Below, piece after piece: positions 33,775-45,734 of a stretch of DNA of 64,000 bases. Numbering within the stretch: position 1 is the first letter of the stretch; every line of letters begins with the position of its first letter. The notes beneath the pieces are model-generated. The model was not told where the DNA came from, searched no databases, and saw nothing but the letters and a program-made list of their open reading frames with translations. Source of the stretch: Bedellia somnulentella (lineage: Eukaryota; Arthropoda; Insecta; Lepidoptera; Bedelliidae); the NCBI GenBank assembly GCA_963576735.1, contig OY755171.1, forward strand, positions 5,828,001 through 5,892,000, given 5' to 3'. A program made the translations under genes and the position numbers.

Positions 33775-34523
33775 ACAAAAATACAATGTATTATTAATAG
33801 TTTTTAAAACTGTACAGAAACAAGTTGTTTATGTATTAGAATCCTTTAAACTATATTTGATCCTTATCTGTAAATACTATCAAACGCTTTGGCCCTGATA
33901 CGGACTTGGAGGATGGTGAAAACTAAAAGGGATGGCCGTAAGTTTAATTATTAATGTGATATTTCGATGATTATATATAAAAAAACTGTAAAATCTATCT
34001 ATTAACGATAAATTTACAAATATTTTTAGATAATAATATTATAGATTAATTTGAAACTGCATGTATAAGGGTCATATTTTCTGTGTCAATTATATTCTAT
34101 AAATTATATTCCAAAAATAACATATTTTAAACAAAATAAAGAATCATAAATGTATCGTATTTTTGAACTCACAAAGTTAATTTTTTTATACATATTCAAA
34201 TATGTTTACCTGTAAAAAAAGGTTTTTCGCAAATTATGTTATAAGCGTATTAAATACCATCTTTCTTTAAAGAAACATATTATAGAAGTATGTAAATACT
34301 TTTGTATAAGTGATGATGATAGATTTTTATAGCAAATAATAGATATATAGGTACTAATGTTAAACCATACACATAAAATGTTATTTAGGACTTAAAACAC
34401 CGAATCTCAAAATAACCTAGGCTAAATATACGTCTGAAGTTATTTGTTTATTTAATTTTGGTTTTCATTACTTTTTAATCAAGTTTAACACTTTGTTATG
34501 ATCAAATTAATTGTATTGACGAC
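33775..34523 (+). other. Probable 3' UTR and downstream DNA of the Ig-fold gene
   Basis: AT-rich. The first ~90 bp are conserved in the other arm. An AATAAA lies at 34135-34140. No further gene is seen. Confidence 0.45.
34135..34140 (+). terminator. Candidate poly(A) signal (AATAAA)
   Basis: It lies 361 bp after the stop at 33774. In such AT-rich DNA this hexamer also arises by chance. Confidence 0.35.
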
Positions 34524-34850
34524 ATGATAGTCCATTGGGTAGAACAAACGCCCGTAAACAGACAGGCGTGAGTTCAAATCCCGGGTCGGGCCTACACCAA
34601 TTTGTCTTTTCTAAAGTCATATGTGTGGTTAATTTATCATGGTTGTTAACGGTGAGGGAAAACATTGTGAGGAAACCGACATGGCTGAGTTGTACTTAGT
34701 GTATTCGTACAAAACGGCGATAGGCCTGCCCCCTATAACGTGAGTACACTGTCTAAGCAAAACGTGGGTACCTGTTTTGGACAATAGGTGGCGATGTGCA
34801 TAAGTATTGGTACCGTAACGTAACGTTACGTAACGTTTATATGTTTATGA
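34524..34850 (+). mobile_element. Family B SINE
   Basis: Head GATAGTCCATTGGGTAG, B box GTTCAAATCCC, and the body with small deletions (the CATGTGACAG segment is missing). It ends in repeated TAACGT units instead of TTATG. Absent from the right arm, but that part of the arm is too divergent to date it. Confidence 0.8.
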
Positions 34851-35929
34851 TCATTGAAATTTAAAAAAAAACATGCTAAGACATTAAAAGTTGGTAAATA
34901 TTATATATATTGTATTATCCCAATGGTATTGAACTATAATGTACCTGGGTGTAACATTTCGTGTGCTACATTTGTGAGCAATAACACGGAGTAGTAGTAA
35001 ATTCAAGATTCTTATTGGTATAGATAATCCAATAATAATCCATGACAATCCATTTATTTATTTATAACTAAGTTAATAGTCTTAAAGCCAAAACGACTCA
35101 GAAAATTAATACACATTCCAGAATGTATCATATGTAAATAAAAGTGTCTTGTCGACAAAGGTTGAAAATAAATGTTTTTCCTATAATTTATTGTTTTTTT
35201 TTATTATTTTAATTGGGTTATTTACGTTACTTTTCAATCAGACAGCTAAAAATACGCTGCTTCAGTATCCCGAAGTTCTTGCGGTTCAGATATTGGAAAC
35301 TAAAAGTTATTGTAAAATTATTTTTGTTTGCATTTTCAAAAAACCTCAACTGCTGGATATAGGTACGAGTAATTGAACTGGATTGAAAGCCTACAACTCT
35401 TCACAAAAACCAGTCATTTGCTTCAACCATTGGCCTCCTGCGAAGTCATTGGGCCTGATGTCCACATTGTCCCATCTAGTAGCTGACCGCCATTCTAGAA
35501 CATTTGCGTTCCAATCAGTTCAGCCAACCGTTCCTTGACTATATATACTTCTAGTACTTACGATTGTTAGGTTTATTGTTCAAACCCCATTACCGGAAAA
35601 AGTGATTGTGCTCTGGCTACCCTTTGAATCTTGCTGGGAATATCAAAATCAGTGCCAATTACCAGCTTTTGCTTTGATAAAATATAATAATTAATTATGA
35701 TTTCAACCAGTATTTTTTGCCTTATCTTGGATATCAGTCTCCTCACGATCTGATTCTAACGATCTTTACATCAAATGTCTGCCCATTTGAGAAATAACTA
35801 AATTAATGTCCAATTGGTCATTAGCCTTCACTGGGCCCTGGGAATTATAACTTAAGTTTTACAAAAATCTGTGTTTATTGATTGATCCGGGAACAAAATG
35901 TTTCTTTTTTCATGTCGGCATGTAGCTAG
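34851..35929. other. Non-coding duplicated DNA, no gene seen
   Basis: 35055-35471 is shared with 51967-52391. The 75-codon frame at 35149 is broken in the other copy, so it is not a gene. Confidence 0.5.
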
Positions 35930-36145
35930 TGTAGTAAGAAATTCATCAGCCACTTTTGAAATTTGAAGGGGGAAAAGATTGTAAAATAAGGTATAATAAA
36001 GATTGTGATACAGGTTCTTGGTAATGGGTCTCCAACCGAATCACCCAAAAATTCCTTCAGAAGCCCCAATACCCTTAGTCGCATCTTACGATCACCCATG
36101 GTAAGAAATGGGGAAGTGCTATTCTATGCCGACACTACACAGCTA
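35930..36145 (-). mobile_element. Family A element, minus strand
   Basis: TTCATCAGCCACTTTTGAAA, CCGAATCACCCAAAAATTCC, to GACACTACACAGCT. Its right part is shared with the copy at 52391, so the element predates the duplication. A short GTATAATAAAGATTGTG insertion in its middle is common to both. Confidence 0.78.
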
Positions 36146-36319
36146 AAATTAAGTACTAATCAGAAATTCAATTCATTAATTCTATACTGAGGAGAACAAC
36201 AGCAGTAAGCTGTGCAGGTGGAGTTGAGTAAATGTCAAAGAAGTAAAGCTCTTTTTATTTTAACACATTCTTTTAGAATTTCTACCTAAACGCAATGTTG
36301 TTTTATTGAAAATAGGATA

Positions 36320-36438
36320 AGCTGTGTAGTATCGGCTTCGAATAGCACTACCCCATTTCTTCCGGTGCGTGTACGTAAGAGGCGACTAACGGTATTCGGG
36401 TTTTTAAGGGATTTTTGGGCGATGCGGTTGGAGACTTG
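36320..36438 (+). mobile_element. Family A 5' half, fused to family C
   Basis: GCTGTGTAGTATCGGCTTCG to GCGGTTGGAGACT, then an abrupt change to family C at TGTCAATGTCGATTGGCAG. The same junction exists at 54201 in the other arm. Confidence 0.78.
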
Positions 36439-36535
36439 TCAATGTCGATTGGCAGACCCGAGGTCGCGGGTTCGATTCCCGCCTGTGTCGAAATTTTTCG
36501 TTCATTTATTTATTCTTTATTTATTAATAAACAAC
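36439..36535 (+). mobile_element. Family C fragment (tRNA-like 3' half)
   Basis: B box GGGTTCGATTCCCGCC, then GTGTCGAAATTTTTCG and the TTTATTTATTCTTTATTTAT tract. The A-box half is damaged here (GGCAGACCCGAGG); the other arm keeps more of it. Confidence 0.75.
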
Positions 36536-36764
36536 AGTAACCGGTGAAACGTGATTCCCAGTCCTTTAGCTTTGATATTTCCTATATTTCGAAGAGTTGG
36601 AGGTACGTAAGTCGTCATTTTTTTTTGTGTAGCTGTTTTGGCTTGTCACTTTCAAAGCTTCTAACCTACTGAGTGCGGGTGCGTTGCGTTGACTGGCAAG
36701 TGAAATCAATGTGATAGGACTATCGATATGGCCGTGAGCGGATTCTGGGTACTCTTTATTCTAT

Positions 36765-36772
36765 GGGTGCAG
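36765..36772 (+). repeat. 8-bp target duplication (GGGTGCAG), left
   Basis: It is repeated at 46202-46209. The right arm has it once, near 54548. Confidence 0.88.
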
Positions 36773-37192
36773 TAGGGTGGAGCGTAATTTTTTTTTTTCA
36801 TTTTACGGACATGTAATAGCAAAAAGTTAGTGCCTATTAGGTTCAAATTAACCTATGTAAAATATAATTTGAATCGATTGAGAGTAACTGCCTCCGCCAC
36901 GTCATTCAAATTATGAAAAATCTTGATTTTAGACTTAAATTTATTGACATTCAAATATTATATTCTATTCAAAAAAGATTTATTTTATTTCATTTTTGCA
37001 TAACATAATATCACATTGTTGTATTAAAACACTAAAACAATGATGATCAAACGTTGTTGACATTAAATAAGGAGAGTGCGGGGGCGCGCGGAGGTAATTT
37101 TTGTATTGTTTCAGTGAGAGTTTTGTTCCGAAAGCGAAAGGACGCGCATTTGTTCACGTATCAAGTACTTAGCTTATTTCTGTTTCTCAAGC

Positions 37193-39345
37193 ATGGATAA
37201 AACAAGGAGTGCATTAAAGTGCCCGCTGTTTGGGGATTGCTGTGATTTAAAGCCAAATATCCTACCTACGTACGAAGACGTAATGAAGTATTACGAATGG
37301 ACGAGGCAAATACTCAAAACAAATGCAAAAGAGCCTACATTTTCTGATATTGCTACAATAGTGGTATCTACCATTGAAAATGTATGGTTAAATGCATCTT
37401 TGAAGATAGTTACGAGAACCCGTGTCCTGCAAATGTTGAAATCATATCACTTAAAATGCAAAAATTTGCTGAAATCTATCAAGAAGCTTTCACCGGAGAC
37501 ATTGGGAACTTTTCGACAGAATAGTAAGTCACTGTTCGATATCTCAGCTTGCAAATGCAGTGATTTTGAGCGATGCACTTGTCCAAAGGATAAAAAAGTT
37601 CCAAAATGTGAACAATCTTTTCTGACAGACCAAAGAACTTCTCACAGAATGGTAATTGGTAGAATCGACTTAAGCGTCACAAAAAAAATGCAAAAGACCC
37701 AAAAACGGAAACAAAAACTACCACATCCATCCATCAATGTAAGTTCTACATCAGTTGTTATGGAAGTTGGTTCCTCTTCGGTATCGTCCGAGTCCGAAAT
37801 CCACAGTGATACAGCTTCTCCCACAAAAACTGTAAAAGAAGGCGTTTCGGTAAACGAAAAGGCAAAGTTGTCTTTTTATGGATTTACCTATGTTGTCAAA
37901 AACATGTGACCGGTACGGAGTATCGGACAGAACAGCAGCAGCCATTGCATCATCTCTTTTACATGATATTGGATCAAATATTAAGGTTATTGACAGAAGT
38001 AAGTTGCGCAGAGAGAGGTCTAAATTTAGAAAAAAATTGGTGGATGAAGCCAACGTGTCAGAAGTTTCTGCATTGTATTTTGATGGCAGGAAGGACCGAA
38101 CTTTAAAAATTATCAAAAAAGGCAATAAAAACTACAGAACAACCACAGTGGAGGAACACATCTCACTAATTCAAGAGCCAGGTTCGGTTTACCTGGGTTA
38201 CGCCGTGCCACACATTGGTTCTGCTAAAGGAATTGAAACCGCTATTGCGACATTCTTAGCAGAGGAAGGTATTTCCCTAAACTGTGTCATGTCAATTGGT
38301 TGTGATGGAACAAACGTAAATACTGGAAAATATGGCGGTATTATACGCCTACTTGAAAAGCGATTGCAGAAACCACTTCAGTGGATAATTTGTTTACTCC
38401 ACATGAACGAATTGCCTTTGAGACACTTGTTTCTCTACCTCGATGGCTCAACTTCTGGGCCAAAAACTTATACAGGACCTTTGGGAAGAGACTTGAAACT
38501 TGCGAGCACTTACCAGTCATACAATTTCAAAAAATTGAAGGAGTAAATCTACCAGAAATGAGCCCAGATCTGAGTACCGACCAACAGTACTTGTACGACA
38601 TTGTTTCAGAGTTACTCTCAGGGGATTTTACAGAAGATCTAGGAAATAGGTCCCCCGGAAAAATGTCACATGCACGTTGGCTAACACGTGCCAACCGACT
38701 ACTACGTCTCTATGTAGCTACAGAATTATTTTGGCCACATTTATAGTAAAAGTGTATGCTCCATCGTGGTTTTCCATCAAGATGAAACCATCGTGCAAAG
38801 ATGGTACGCGACATCTCTTCGGCATGATTGCAGCCTCCAGGTATCTCTCTGAAGACCTGAGAATTGTTATTGATCCAGTGATTCAGCGAAATAGTTATTT
38901 TGCGCATCCCGAAAATGTTTTGCTGGCGATGATTTGTGACGAAAGAAAACACATTCGTGAACTGGCTGCCCGACGAATCCTGAAGACCCGCAGTGAGCCT
39001 GAAACTTCTACACCAAGGATGTTTGAAGTGCCAATGGTAAACTTTAATGCGTCCGATTACATTGACTTAATTAACTGGCAGACGAGAGTAACTGAACCAC
39101 CGATTCTGAAGAAGTTTACAACGGAGGAAATAGAGAATATCGCCCAATCGGGCGGAGAAGGTCAACTGGTGTTTTTAAGACTACCATGCGATACTCAAGC
39201 TGTGGAACGTGCTGTGAAAATAACCACTGAAGCTTCCACTTCTCAGTGCACAAAAATGGCACGTTTAGGAGCCATAAAGGCCAAAATACAGTCAAGGAAC
39301 GAAATGCCAAAGTTTGAGACAAAACGTGATTTTAGAGCTACTTAA
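37193..39345 (+). pseudogene. hAT-like transposase, three frameshifts
   Basis: A cut-and-paste transposase. The start ATG at 37193 follows AAGC. The N-terminal ~235 residues contain a Cys cluster near residue 119 (CKCSDFERCTCPKDKK) and a basic stretch. A frame change lies within 37880-37907, then comes ASALYFDGRKD-type text (EVSALYFDGRKDRTL) with a likely first catalytic Asp. MSIGCDGTNVNTGKYGG follows, then CLLHMNELPLRHL, which resembles the hAT C..H motif. A second change is near 38482 and a third near 38735. The C-terminal part ends LRLPCDTQAVERAVKITTEA near 39184, like a hAT dimerisation motif, and stops at 39343-39345. Full length would be about 710 residues. The family assignment rests on these motifs plus the 8-bp duplication. 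Dead copy. Confidence 0.78.
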
Positions 39346-39391
39346 TTTTATTTTTTATTATTATTTGTGAAACACCTTTCTTTTTTATTTT

Positions 39392-39397
39392 AATAAA
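39392..39397 (+). terminator. Poly(A) signal of the hAT transposase
   Basis: AATAAA 47 bp after the stop codon, the expected place for a transposon mRNA. Confidence 0.55.
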
Positions 39398-39565
39398 AGT
39401 CTACTTAACATGCTTAACTTACAAATTGAGTATCATTAAACACCCTTTTAAAACTATTTTTAAGTTAAGTTCAGTATATTGAAACACACTGAGATTTCTA
39501 AAAAAACCTTAAACATTGAGGCTAAAGCGGAGGCAGAAGATATTATTCAAATAAGATAAAAATTA

Positions 39566-39570
39566 ACACC
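39566..39570 (+). repeat. 5-bp target duplication (ACACC), left
   Basis: Matched by ACACC at 46105-46109. Duplications of 4-6 bp are usual for BEL/Pao. Confidence 0.85.
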
Positions 39571-39940
39571 TGAAGGATAGCAGGATGTTGTGCGCCTGCT
39601 GCTCGATCACGGAGTTGGTTCCGCCTCGTGGAACCGTTGTTGGTTGGATTGAAGAAGTAAATGATAAGATATTTACTTGTTTTACTTGGGTTTATTGAGC
39701 TTTAACATCTGTATTAGAAATTAAACTATATAATGTGAAATGACTCTAAAACGTCTTCTCGTCTTCTCCGTGTCTTCTTACTTGAAAAATTGTGTTGAAA
39801 AAGAAAAGTGCAGCCGGCATCAGTTGTTTTATACGCGAAGCTGTTTGTCTCCTTTTTGATGGCGCTTGACGTGACTGGCGCGCCTCTGGATTGCTCATGT
39901 TTGAGCCCGTTAAAGCACTTGGATCCAAGTGGCTTTAACA
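39571..39940 (-). repeat. BEL/Pao 3' LTR
   Basis: On the minus strand it begins TGTTAAAGCCACTTGGATCC and ends CTATCCTTCA. It equals the other LTR except at 39753 (G here, T at 45917). Confidence 0.93.
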
Positions 39941-39967
39941 TACTGGGGGGCCATTGAAGACGAGTCT

Positions 39968-42213
39968 TCAATCTTCATCTACAAGTAGGCACAAGCGATT
40001 TATGGCTCGCCTTACTGTCGATTGCATGGTCTTGATATCGGCCACTCTCGGGACACCATCTGCTCCTGGATATAGTTTAGTGACTCGCCCTCTTCGCCAT
40101 AACAGAGATGCAGGAGCGATAAATGCGTTTGGCAAGATTCCTACCACCTATAGGCCAGAATCTTTCTCTAACCTTAGATAATAAGAGGGATGGCCCAGCA
40201 TGTAAGAGAGATATGTGTTCATATGTAAAAATTAATTTTGTGAGATGATGCTTAGCACAGAGCAACTGTGGATGCTGTGCGTTATAGCCAAGCGCAGCTT
40301 CCCTCAATCTTCCACCTACTCTTAAGATGCCCTTATCATCTACAAAAGGGGACAAAGATAGTAAATTGCTCTTGGATTCAAGTGGCCTATGACACTTTAA
40401 GGACATGATATCCTTACCAAAACTTTCCGCTTGTGAAAGCTTAACAAGAATATGTAGAGAGGCTTCAAGTTCTGCGAGGCTTATGGGGCCTGATATAAAT
40501 TCCCCTTTGCATTTAATGTTAATAAATCGTTGAACATATGCAACAACGCGAGTAAGTCTGGAAAAATTGGAAAATCTTTTGAAATCTATGACTGATGGAC
40601 TTGAAACTTCAACAGATGCCAAAAGAGATAAATGAGGCTTTAATTCTGGAATAATCTGAGTATCCATATCGTCCTTATTGAGAGTGGGCCATTCACTCTC
40701 AGGACGTAGCAAGTAAGAAGGGCCATGCCACCATAAAGAATGGGAATACAAGTTTATGGGGTCTACTCCTCTGGAAGCAAGATCAGCTGGATTTAAATGA
40801 GTGGGCACATAGAGCCAGGAAGAATCCTTGGTGAGCTCTTGAATAGAAGAAATCCTATTAGCCACATAGGTTTTTAATTTGGAGGGACATGCTTTAATCC
40901 ATGCCAGGACAACCGTAGAGTCTGACCAATATACTAGCCTATCGATGGGTTTACGCATCGTGGATGATACAGTCTTAACTAATCTGGCGGATAGCAAAGC
41001 CGCACACAGCTCTAACCTAGGTATGGTAGATTGCCTTAATGGAGCAACGCGCGACTTGGCGCAGAGCAGATTGCAGACCTGGAGGCCTGATGACGATGTA
41101 CTCTTAATGTAGACACAAGCACCATACGCCAACTTCGAAGCATCACTGAAGCTATGCAGCTCTATAGAAACAGGAAAGTCAATCAGAACATTTCTAGGAA
41201 CAGAGAAGTTTTTTAAATTATGAAGATTGTTTATGAATGATGACCATTTATTCAGAATTTTGGGAGGAACTGGTTGATCCCAATCCAGATGTAGCGACCA
41301 CAAACTTTGAAGTAGTATTTTTGGTTTCACTGTACATAAAGTAAGGAGACCCAGGGGGTCAAAAACCTTGAAGGTTGTCGAAAGTATGGAACGTTTCGTG
41401 ACTAAGATAGGGGGGGTATGGTTAACATTGAAATGAAGTGAATCTTCCTGTGGTTTCCATCCTAATCCTAATGTATGAAATGATTGGCTAATGGTTAAGC
41501 TGTCATTCTCTCCTTCGTTCAATTCCGAATCTAAAACTAAAGTTGAATTACTCCTATATTTACGTAAATTAAATTTTCCAGTGAGGAGTATTTTTGAAAC
41601 TATATTTTTAATACTTAGAAGCTCTGACTCTGAGTCAGACCCGGTCAATAAGTCATCACAGTAAAAATCTGACTTTATTATGGTTTCTATTTGTTTGTTG
41701 GAAATATATTGAGCTATATCATTTCCTAGACCCTTTCTGATGTCAGCAGTGTGGTCTGCCAAATAATGTAGACACCTAGCAGCTAGAAAACTTGCACTAG
41801 CAAATCCATAAGTGACAGTGTTAAGTCTGAAAGATTTTAAAGGATGAGCAGCGTCTTCACGCCAAAGAATTGTTTGCAAATCTCTATCCTGATCGTTGAC
41901 TAAGATTTGTCGATACTGTTTTTCTATATCTCCTGACAAAACTTATTTGTGGAAACGAAACCTTAAAAGAATGTTAAAGAGAGAATCTTGAATGTTGGGA
42001 CCAATCATTTGAATGTCGTTAACAGAAAATCCGGAAGTAGTGCGAGCAGATGCATCGAACACTACCCTTAGCTTAGTTGATTCGCTGCTTTCCTTAAGCA
42101 CAGCGTGATGAGGCAGAAAGTAAGAGTTACTAGCTCTATTGACTGACGACGGGGATAAGTGACCCAAGTCACCATATTCTTTAATAAAATTGGAGTACCT
42201 CTCCTTTAAATCT
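39968..42213 (-). pseudogene. BEL/Pao pol: reverse transcriptase, RNase H, integrase remnant
   Basis: Copies the element RNA into DNA and would integrate it. RT begins in the frame opening at about 42213 (GHLSPSSVN, LRVVFDASART). It is cut by an in-frame TAA at 41943-41945 and continues in the same frame with SGDIEKQYRQI and the active site YCDDLLTG near 41655. RNase H-like text follows (ELHSFSDASKLAYGACVY near 41150; WSDSTVVLAWI near 40925), then a connector and the integrase zinc-binding region (HPQLLCAKHH, near 40250). The protein then jumps at about 40100 to the far C-terminal integrase tail (GRVTKLYPGADG), in another frame, ending at 39968-39970. The integrase catalytic core (DDE) is absent. 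Not functional in itself. Confidence 0.88.
41943..41945 (-). other. In-frame TAA in the BEL/Pao reverse transcriptase
   Basis: It separates RFHK from VLSGDIEK with no change of frame, so it is a point nonsense mutation, not an indel. Confidence 0.85.
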
Positions 42214-44431
42214 TGGTATTGAGACGATTTTCTAATGCAAAAAAACGTTTTCGAGCCATCAGATAAGATTCACCTAAACAGGTTGATGGTTGCTTGAGAG
42301 GCAACCTGACACAGAAACGACCATCACTCAGGCGTTGAGTGTTCTGAATAAAATGAGTTTCAGCTTCCGAAACTATTGGCTTCGGGCTTACATCACTGGG
42401 AAAGTCTTCGCACTCCCAAAAAGCTTTAAGATCATGTTGAATCTCTTCAGTAGTTATGAAATTGCAGTTAACTGGATGAAATGAATCTACCGAAGGGGTA
42501 GTTGTGCCTGCCACTATCCAACCTAGAAGGGAAGCCTGCAATATTGGCATACCTGGGCCTAATAGTTGACGTTCCGAACTTAGAATGTCCCAGAAGAGAT
42601 CCGCTCCTAGAAGGACATGAATTGGAGATGATTTATAAAAGAAAGGGTCAGCAAGCTCTGAGAGGGGAGGTAAGTTTAAATTGGAAATATTAATGTTTTG
42701 TTGGGGAACCTTTCCTGCCAAATATGGCAAAACTAAGAAACTATGTGTACGGCTATATACACCCGTTCTGGATTTAAACAAAGCAGAGCATCTTTCAGGA
42801 ATAAGATGAAGTGATGTGTCACCGATCCCTAATATGTTCTTGACCATGGATGGTTGGCCTTTCAATTGTAACTTGGATTGAAGTTCAGCTGAAATGAAGG
42901 ATGAGTCAGAACCACTGTCCAGAAGACACCTTACTGTTTCAACTTTATTGTTCTGTGGATTAATAACATCTATTAATGCTGTGGAGAGGATGGTTCCGGA
43001 TGAAGACACAGCGGACATGGCGACAGAAGAAACCGTTTCGGGATCAGCTGTGTTTGCAGTGAGATGCAGACAAGAAGGCGCTGGCTTCGAATGATCAGCT
43101 CCAGAAAAATCATGAAGCAAAGTATTATGGCGTTTACCACAAGTCCGACAATTGCTTAATTTACACCTTGATGTTGGGTGATCAACAGTTAAACAATTAT
43201 GACAAAGCTCTAACTTGTTTACAAGAGCCCATCTATCCTTATTGTCTAAAGCTCTAAAGGTAGGACAACTATATATTCGATGCCCGTTATTACACACAAC
43301 ACATTTTTGTTCGTCTCGCTTTACTGTTGCTGCAAACGCCTGTACCTTATGTTGGTTAATGCCTTGACCTCTGTATGATTCAGGTTTACTTAAAGGTTTA
43401 CTATTAGTATTTCGCTTCTGAGATAGCGCCTCTAGAACATCAGCCCTATTCCGCAGGAAATCCCTTAAATCACTAAAAGTGGGAAGCTCTGTGTGAAGAT
43501 TGCCTTTGTATTCTTCCCACTTGACATCAGTGTTGGAATCAAACTTGGTGGAAGTTAAGTAAATTAAAATAGAGTCCCAATGTTGTACTGGTTGACCTAA
43601 TGTCTGCAGGGCCCTAACATTTTTGGTAATAGTATCGCTTAAGAACCTTAGGGCTCTGTCAGATTCACCCTGCATACTCTTGAGATTAAAAAGTGCACTA
43701 AGATGATTATTAACTAATTGCCTTTTATTGTTATACCTTTCACATAATATATTCCATGCTTCTACATAATTGAAATCAGATACCTCGAGGTTTGCTATAA
43801 CCCTGGCTGCTTCACCTTGTAGGTATGAGCAGAGGTAATGAAATTTATGAATAGGTTTAATATGATTATTATTGTGAATTAATGATTCAAATGTATCTCT
43901 GAATTCAAGCCATTTGAAGTAAGAACCATCAAACTTGGGTATAATAATTTGAGGTAGCCTAAATCCCATCGTGCCTTGATTGGTGCAACAAGCATGCGGG
44001 AGGGAGGCCTCTGATCTACTAGTGGCATCTTCAAATCCATCAATAGGTTTGTTGACACTGATTAAATTTCGTGCTTTAATAATTGCTGAACAAAAATCAT
44101 TGGAGATGACTTCCCTTTCATTTAATTCATACTCCAGATTGTTAAAATTAATAGTCTCCATTTGAGATTGCAGGTGTTCAAATTGAGAGTTTAACTCCAA
44201 AAACATGTCTAATTTGAATGTTAATTCGGCTACTTGAATAGAGCTTAATGGCTTAACACCTCCATGTTCCATGAGGTTAATTAAAAGGTTATTAAATTTA
44301 GTCACTTGCCCTTTGATTGAAGTGCGTTTGTACTTAAGCACAGTATATTCACCGCTTGCCATTTTGGCAGGGCTTGAGCTTCGACTGGCATGAGCAGCGT
44401 TTGTTTTTACTGATAATTCACTGTCAGTCAT
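42206..44431 (-). CDS. BEL/Pao gag and aspartic protease
   Basis: A 741-residue open frame, intact from ATG to the frameshift before RT. Gag forms the particle and binds element RNA; the protease cuts the polyprotein. The N-terminal ~350 residues are helical gag of the DUF1759 type (KLPQIIIPKFDG-like text, FRLPQIIIPKFDGSYFKWLE near residue 155). Zinc knuckles follow at about 374-440 (CVVCNNGHRIYSC, CHNCLTVDHPTSRC, CRTCGKRHNTLLH). The protease active site LLDSGSDSSFI is near residue 504, in a Peptidase_A17-like context. The frame ends NRLNTKI where a one-base shift near 42215 separates it from RT. The start is chosen because it is the first ATG after an AT-rich leader. Confidence 0.9.
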   Translation of the reverse strand: MTDSELSVKTNAAHASRSSSPAKMASGEYTVLKYKRTSIKGQVTKFNNLLINLMEHGGVKPLSSIQVAELTFKLDMFLELNSQFEHLQSQMETINFNNLEYELNEREVISNDFCSAIIKARNLISVNKPIDGFEDATSRSEASLPHACCTNQGTMGFRLPQIIIPKFDGSYFKWLEFRDTFESLIHNNNHIKPIHKFHYLCSYLQGEAARVIANLEVSDFNYVEAWNILCERYNNKRQLVNNHLSALFNLKSMQGESDRALRFLSDTITKNVRALQTLGQPVQHWDSILIYLTSTKFDSNTDVKWEEYKGNLHTELPTFSDLRDFLRNRADVLEALSQKRNTNSKPLSKPESYRGQGINQHKVQAFAATVKRDEQKCVVCNNGHRIYSCPTFRALDNKDRWALVNKLELCHNCLTVDHPTSRCKLSNCRTCGKRHNTLLHDFSGADHSKPAPSCLHLTANTADPETVSSVAMSAVSSSGTILSTALIDVINPQNNKVETVRCLLDSGSDSSFISAELQSKLQLKGQPSMVKNILGIGDTSLHLIPERCSALFKSRTGVYSRTHSFLVLPYLAGKVPQQNINISNLNLPPLSELADPFFYKSSPIHVLLGADLFWDILSSERQLLGPGMPILQASLLGWIVAGTTTPSVDSFHPVNCNFITTEEIQHDLKAFWECEDFPSDVSPKPIVSEAETHFIQNTQRLSDGRFCVRLPLKQPSTCLGESYLMARKRFFALENRLNTKI

Positions 44432-45734
44432 ATTGAAAAGGAAATTAATAATTAATAATTAATAAGTAACTAGTTAAGTGAAAGGTTCTGTATATAGATA
44501 AATTTCTGGAGTTAATTGTTATAGTAAAGGGTGTGGCAAGAATGTAAAATTAAAGTAAATTGTAAACCGGTTTACGCTCCTTGTGAAGGTGACGCCGCTG
44601 GAGACAACAGGCAGCAGCTGAATGATGCAGGCCTGCGTTCCTCGGTGAAGTTCACGTTCACTGAAATTGTTTGAAACAGTAGTAAGTATATATCCCTGAA
44701 TCGTTTGGTAGAGCGGAAACTGGCATGAAACTAACCAATATTAAGTTTGTATATTGAAATTAATTGAATTAAGTGAAGAGTTGATTGATATGCTGCTAGA
44801 GTTGCCGGCACATGTGAGGTATGAGTACCTTAACTGCTGCCTTTACTTAATTGAGTGAATGTATATAAGCAAAGTGAGTCAATGATTCACATGTGCACTT
44901 GATGGCTGTAGAAAATATATGGTTGATTAACCTAAGTGAAGAGCATGTGGTTTTGTAAAATTAGTTATGTTGCTCACTAGTTTTACAAAAACACTAAAAT
45001 GCCAAAGTGAAGTTAAAATATTGAAAACTAAGTAATTAATGCAAGACAAGGCTGAAATTCTGATATTGATATGATTAAGAAACTATTTAAGTTGACATGT
45101 GGTATGAAACATAACCTGGATGTCCTTAATAGAGTGCGCTGATTCCACTTGGTGAGGCGTTGGAGCCTGTTAGATGAATTGCTGTAAGGTTAAGTTGCAA
45201 TTATCTTTGTAAATGTTATGCGCTAACTCTGTAGCACATGGGAGGCCTATGTCATACACTGGATCACAGAAACCAGCGGCTGTGGCTCAGAAATAGCTGA
45301 GTGGTGATTGCCATGTGCAATCAGTTCAACTTTAATTTCATCATGTGGACCATGCCGTTGAGAATCTATTCTAACCTCAAAATTTTTAAGAAATAAATGG
45401 GAAGTAACGTGCTTTCTAGGTAATTAAATAGATTTATGATTAGATTGATGTAAAATACAAAGGGATTGCTGAGATATTAATGGATGTAAATTGATTATCT
45501 TGACTAATTTGCCCGTGGTGAGGGGTTTTAAGGTGAGGAAAAGAAAGGAATGATTGGCTCACGACACTCTCCTCGGTAAGATGCTGGCAGGTGGGATGGC
45601 TGCTGTGTCCAACCCTTGGACCTGGCTTCTTCACCGGCGGCTTGGCGTGGCGTGGCGTAGTCCTCCTTTTCTCTCGTGCTGCTGGTGGTGCCTCTGCTGC
45701 GTAGGCTGACTGAAGTTTCTGTTCGGGCGCCAAA
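44432..45734 (-). other. BEL/Pao 5' leader
   Basis: 1.3 kb between the 5' LTR and gag, with no long frame apart from a 97-codon one near the LTR that lacks motifs. It probably holds packaging signals; none can be recognised by eye. Confidence 0.5.
45715..45732 (-). promoter_or_regulatory. Primer-binding site, tRNA-Lys type
   Basis: On the minus strand TGGCGCCCGAACAGAAAC begins two bases after the 5' LTR. Its first 14 bases match the complement of the 3' end of animal tRNA-Lys; this would prime minus-strand synthesis. Confidence 0.8.
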
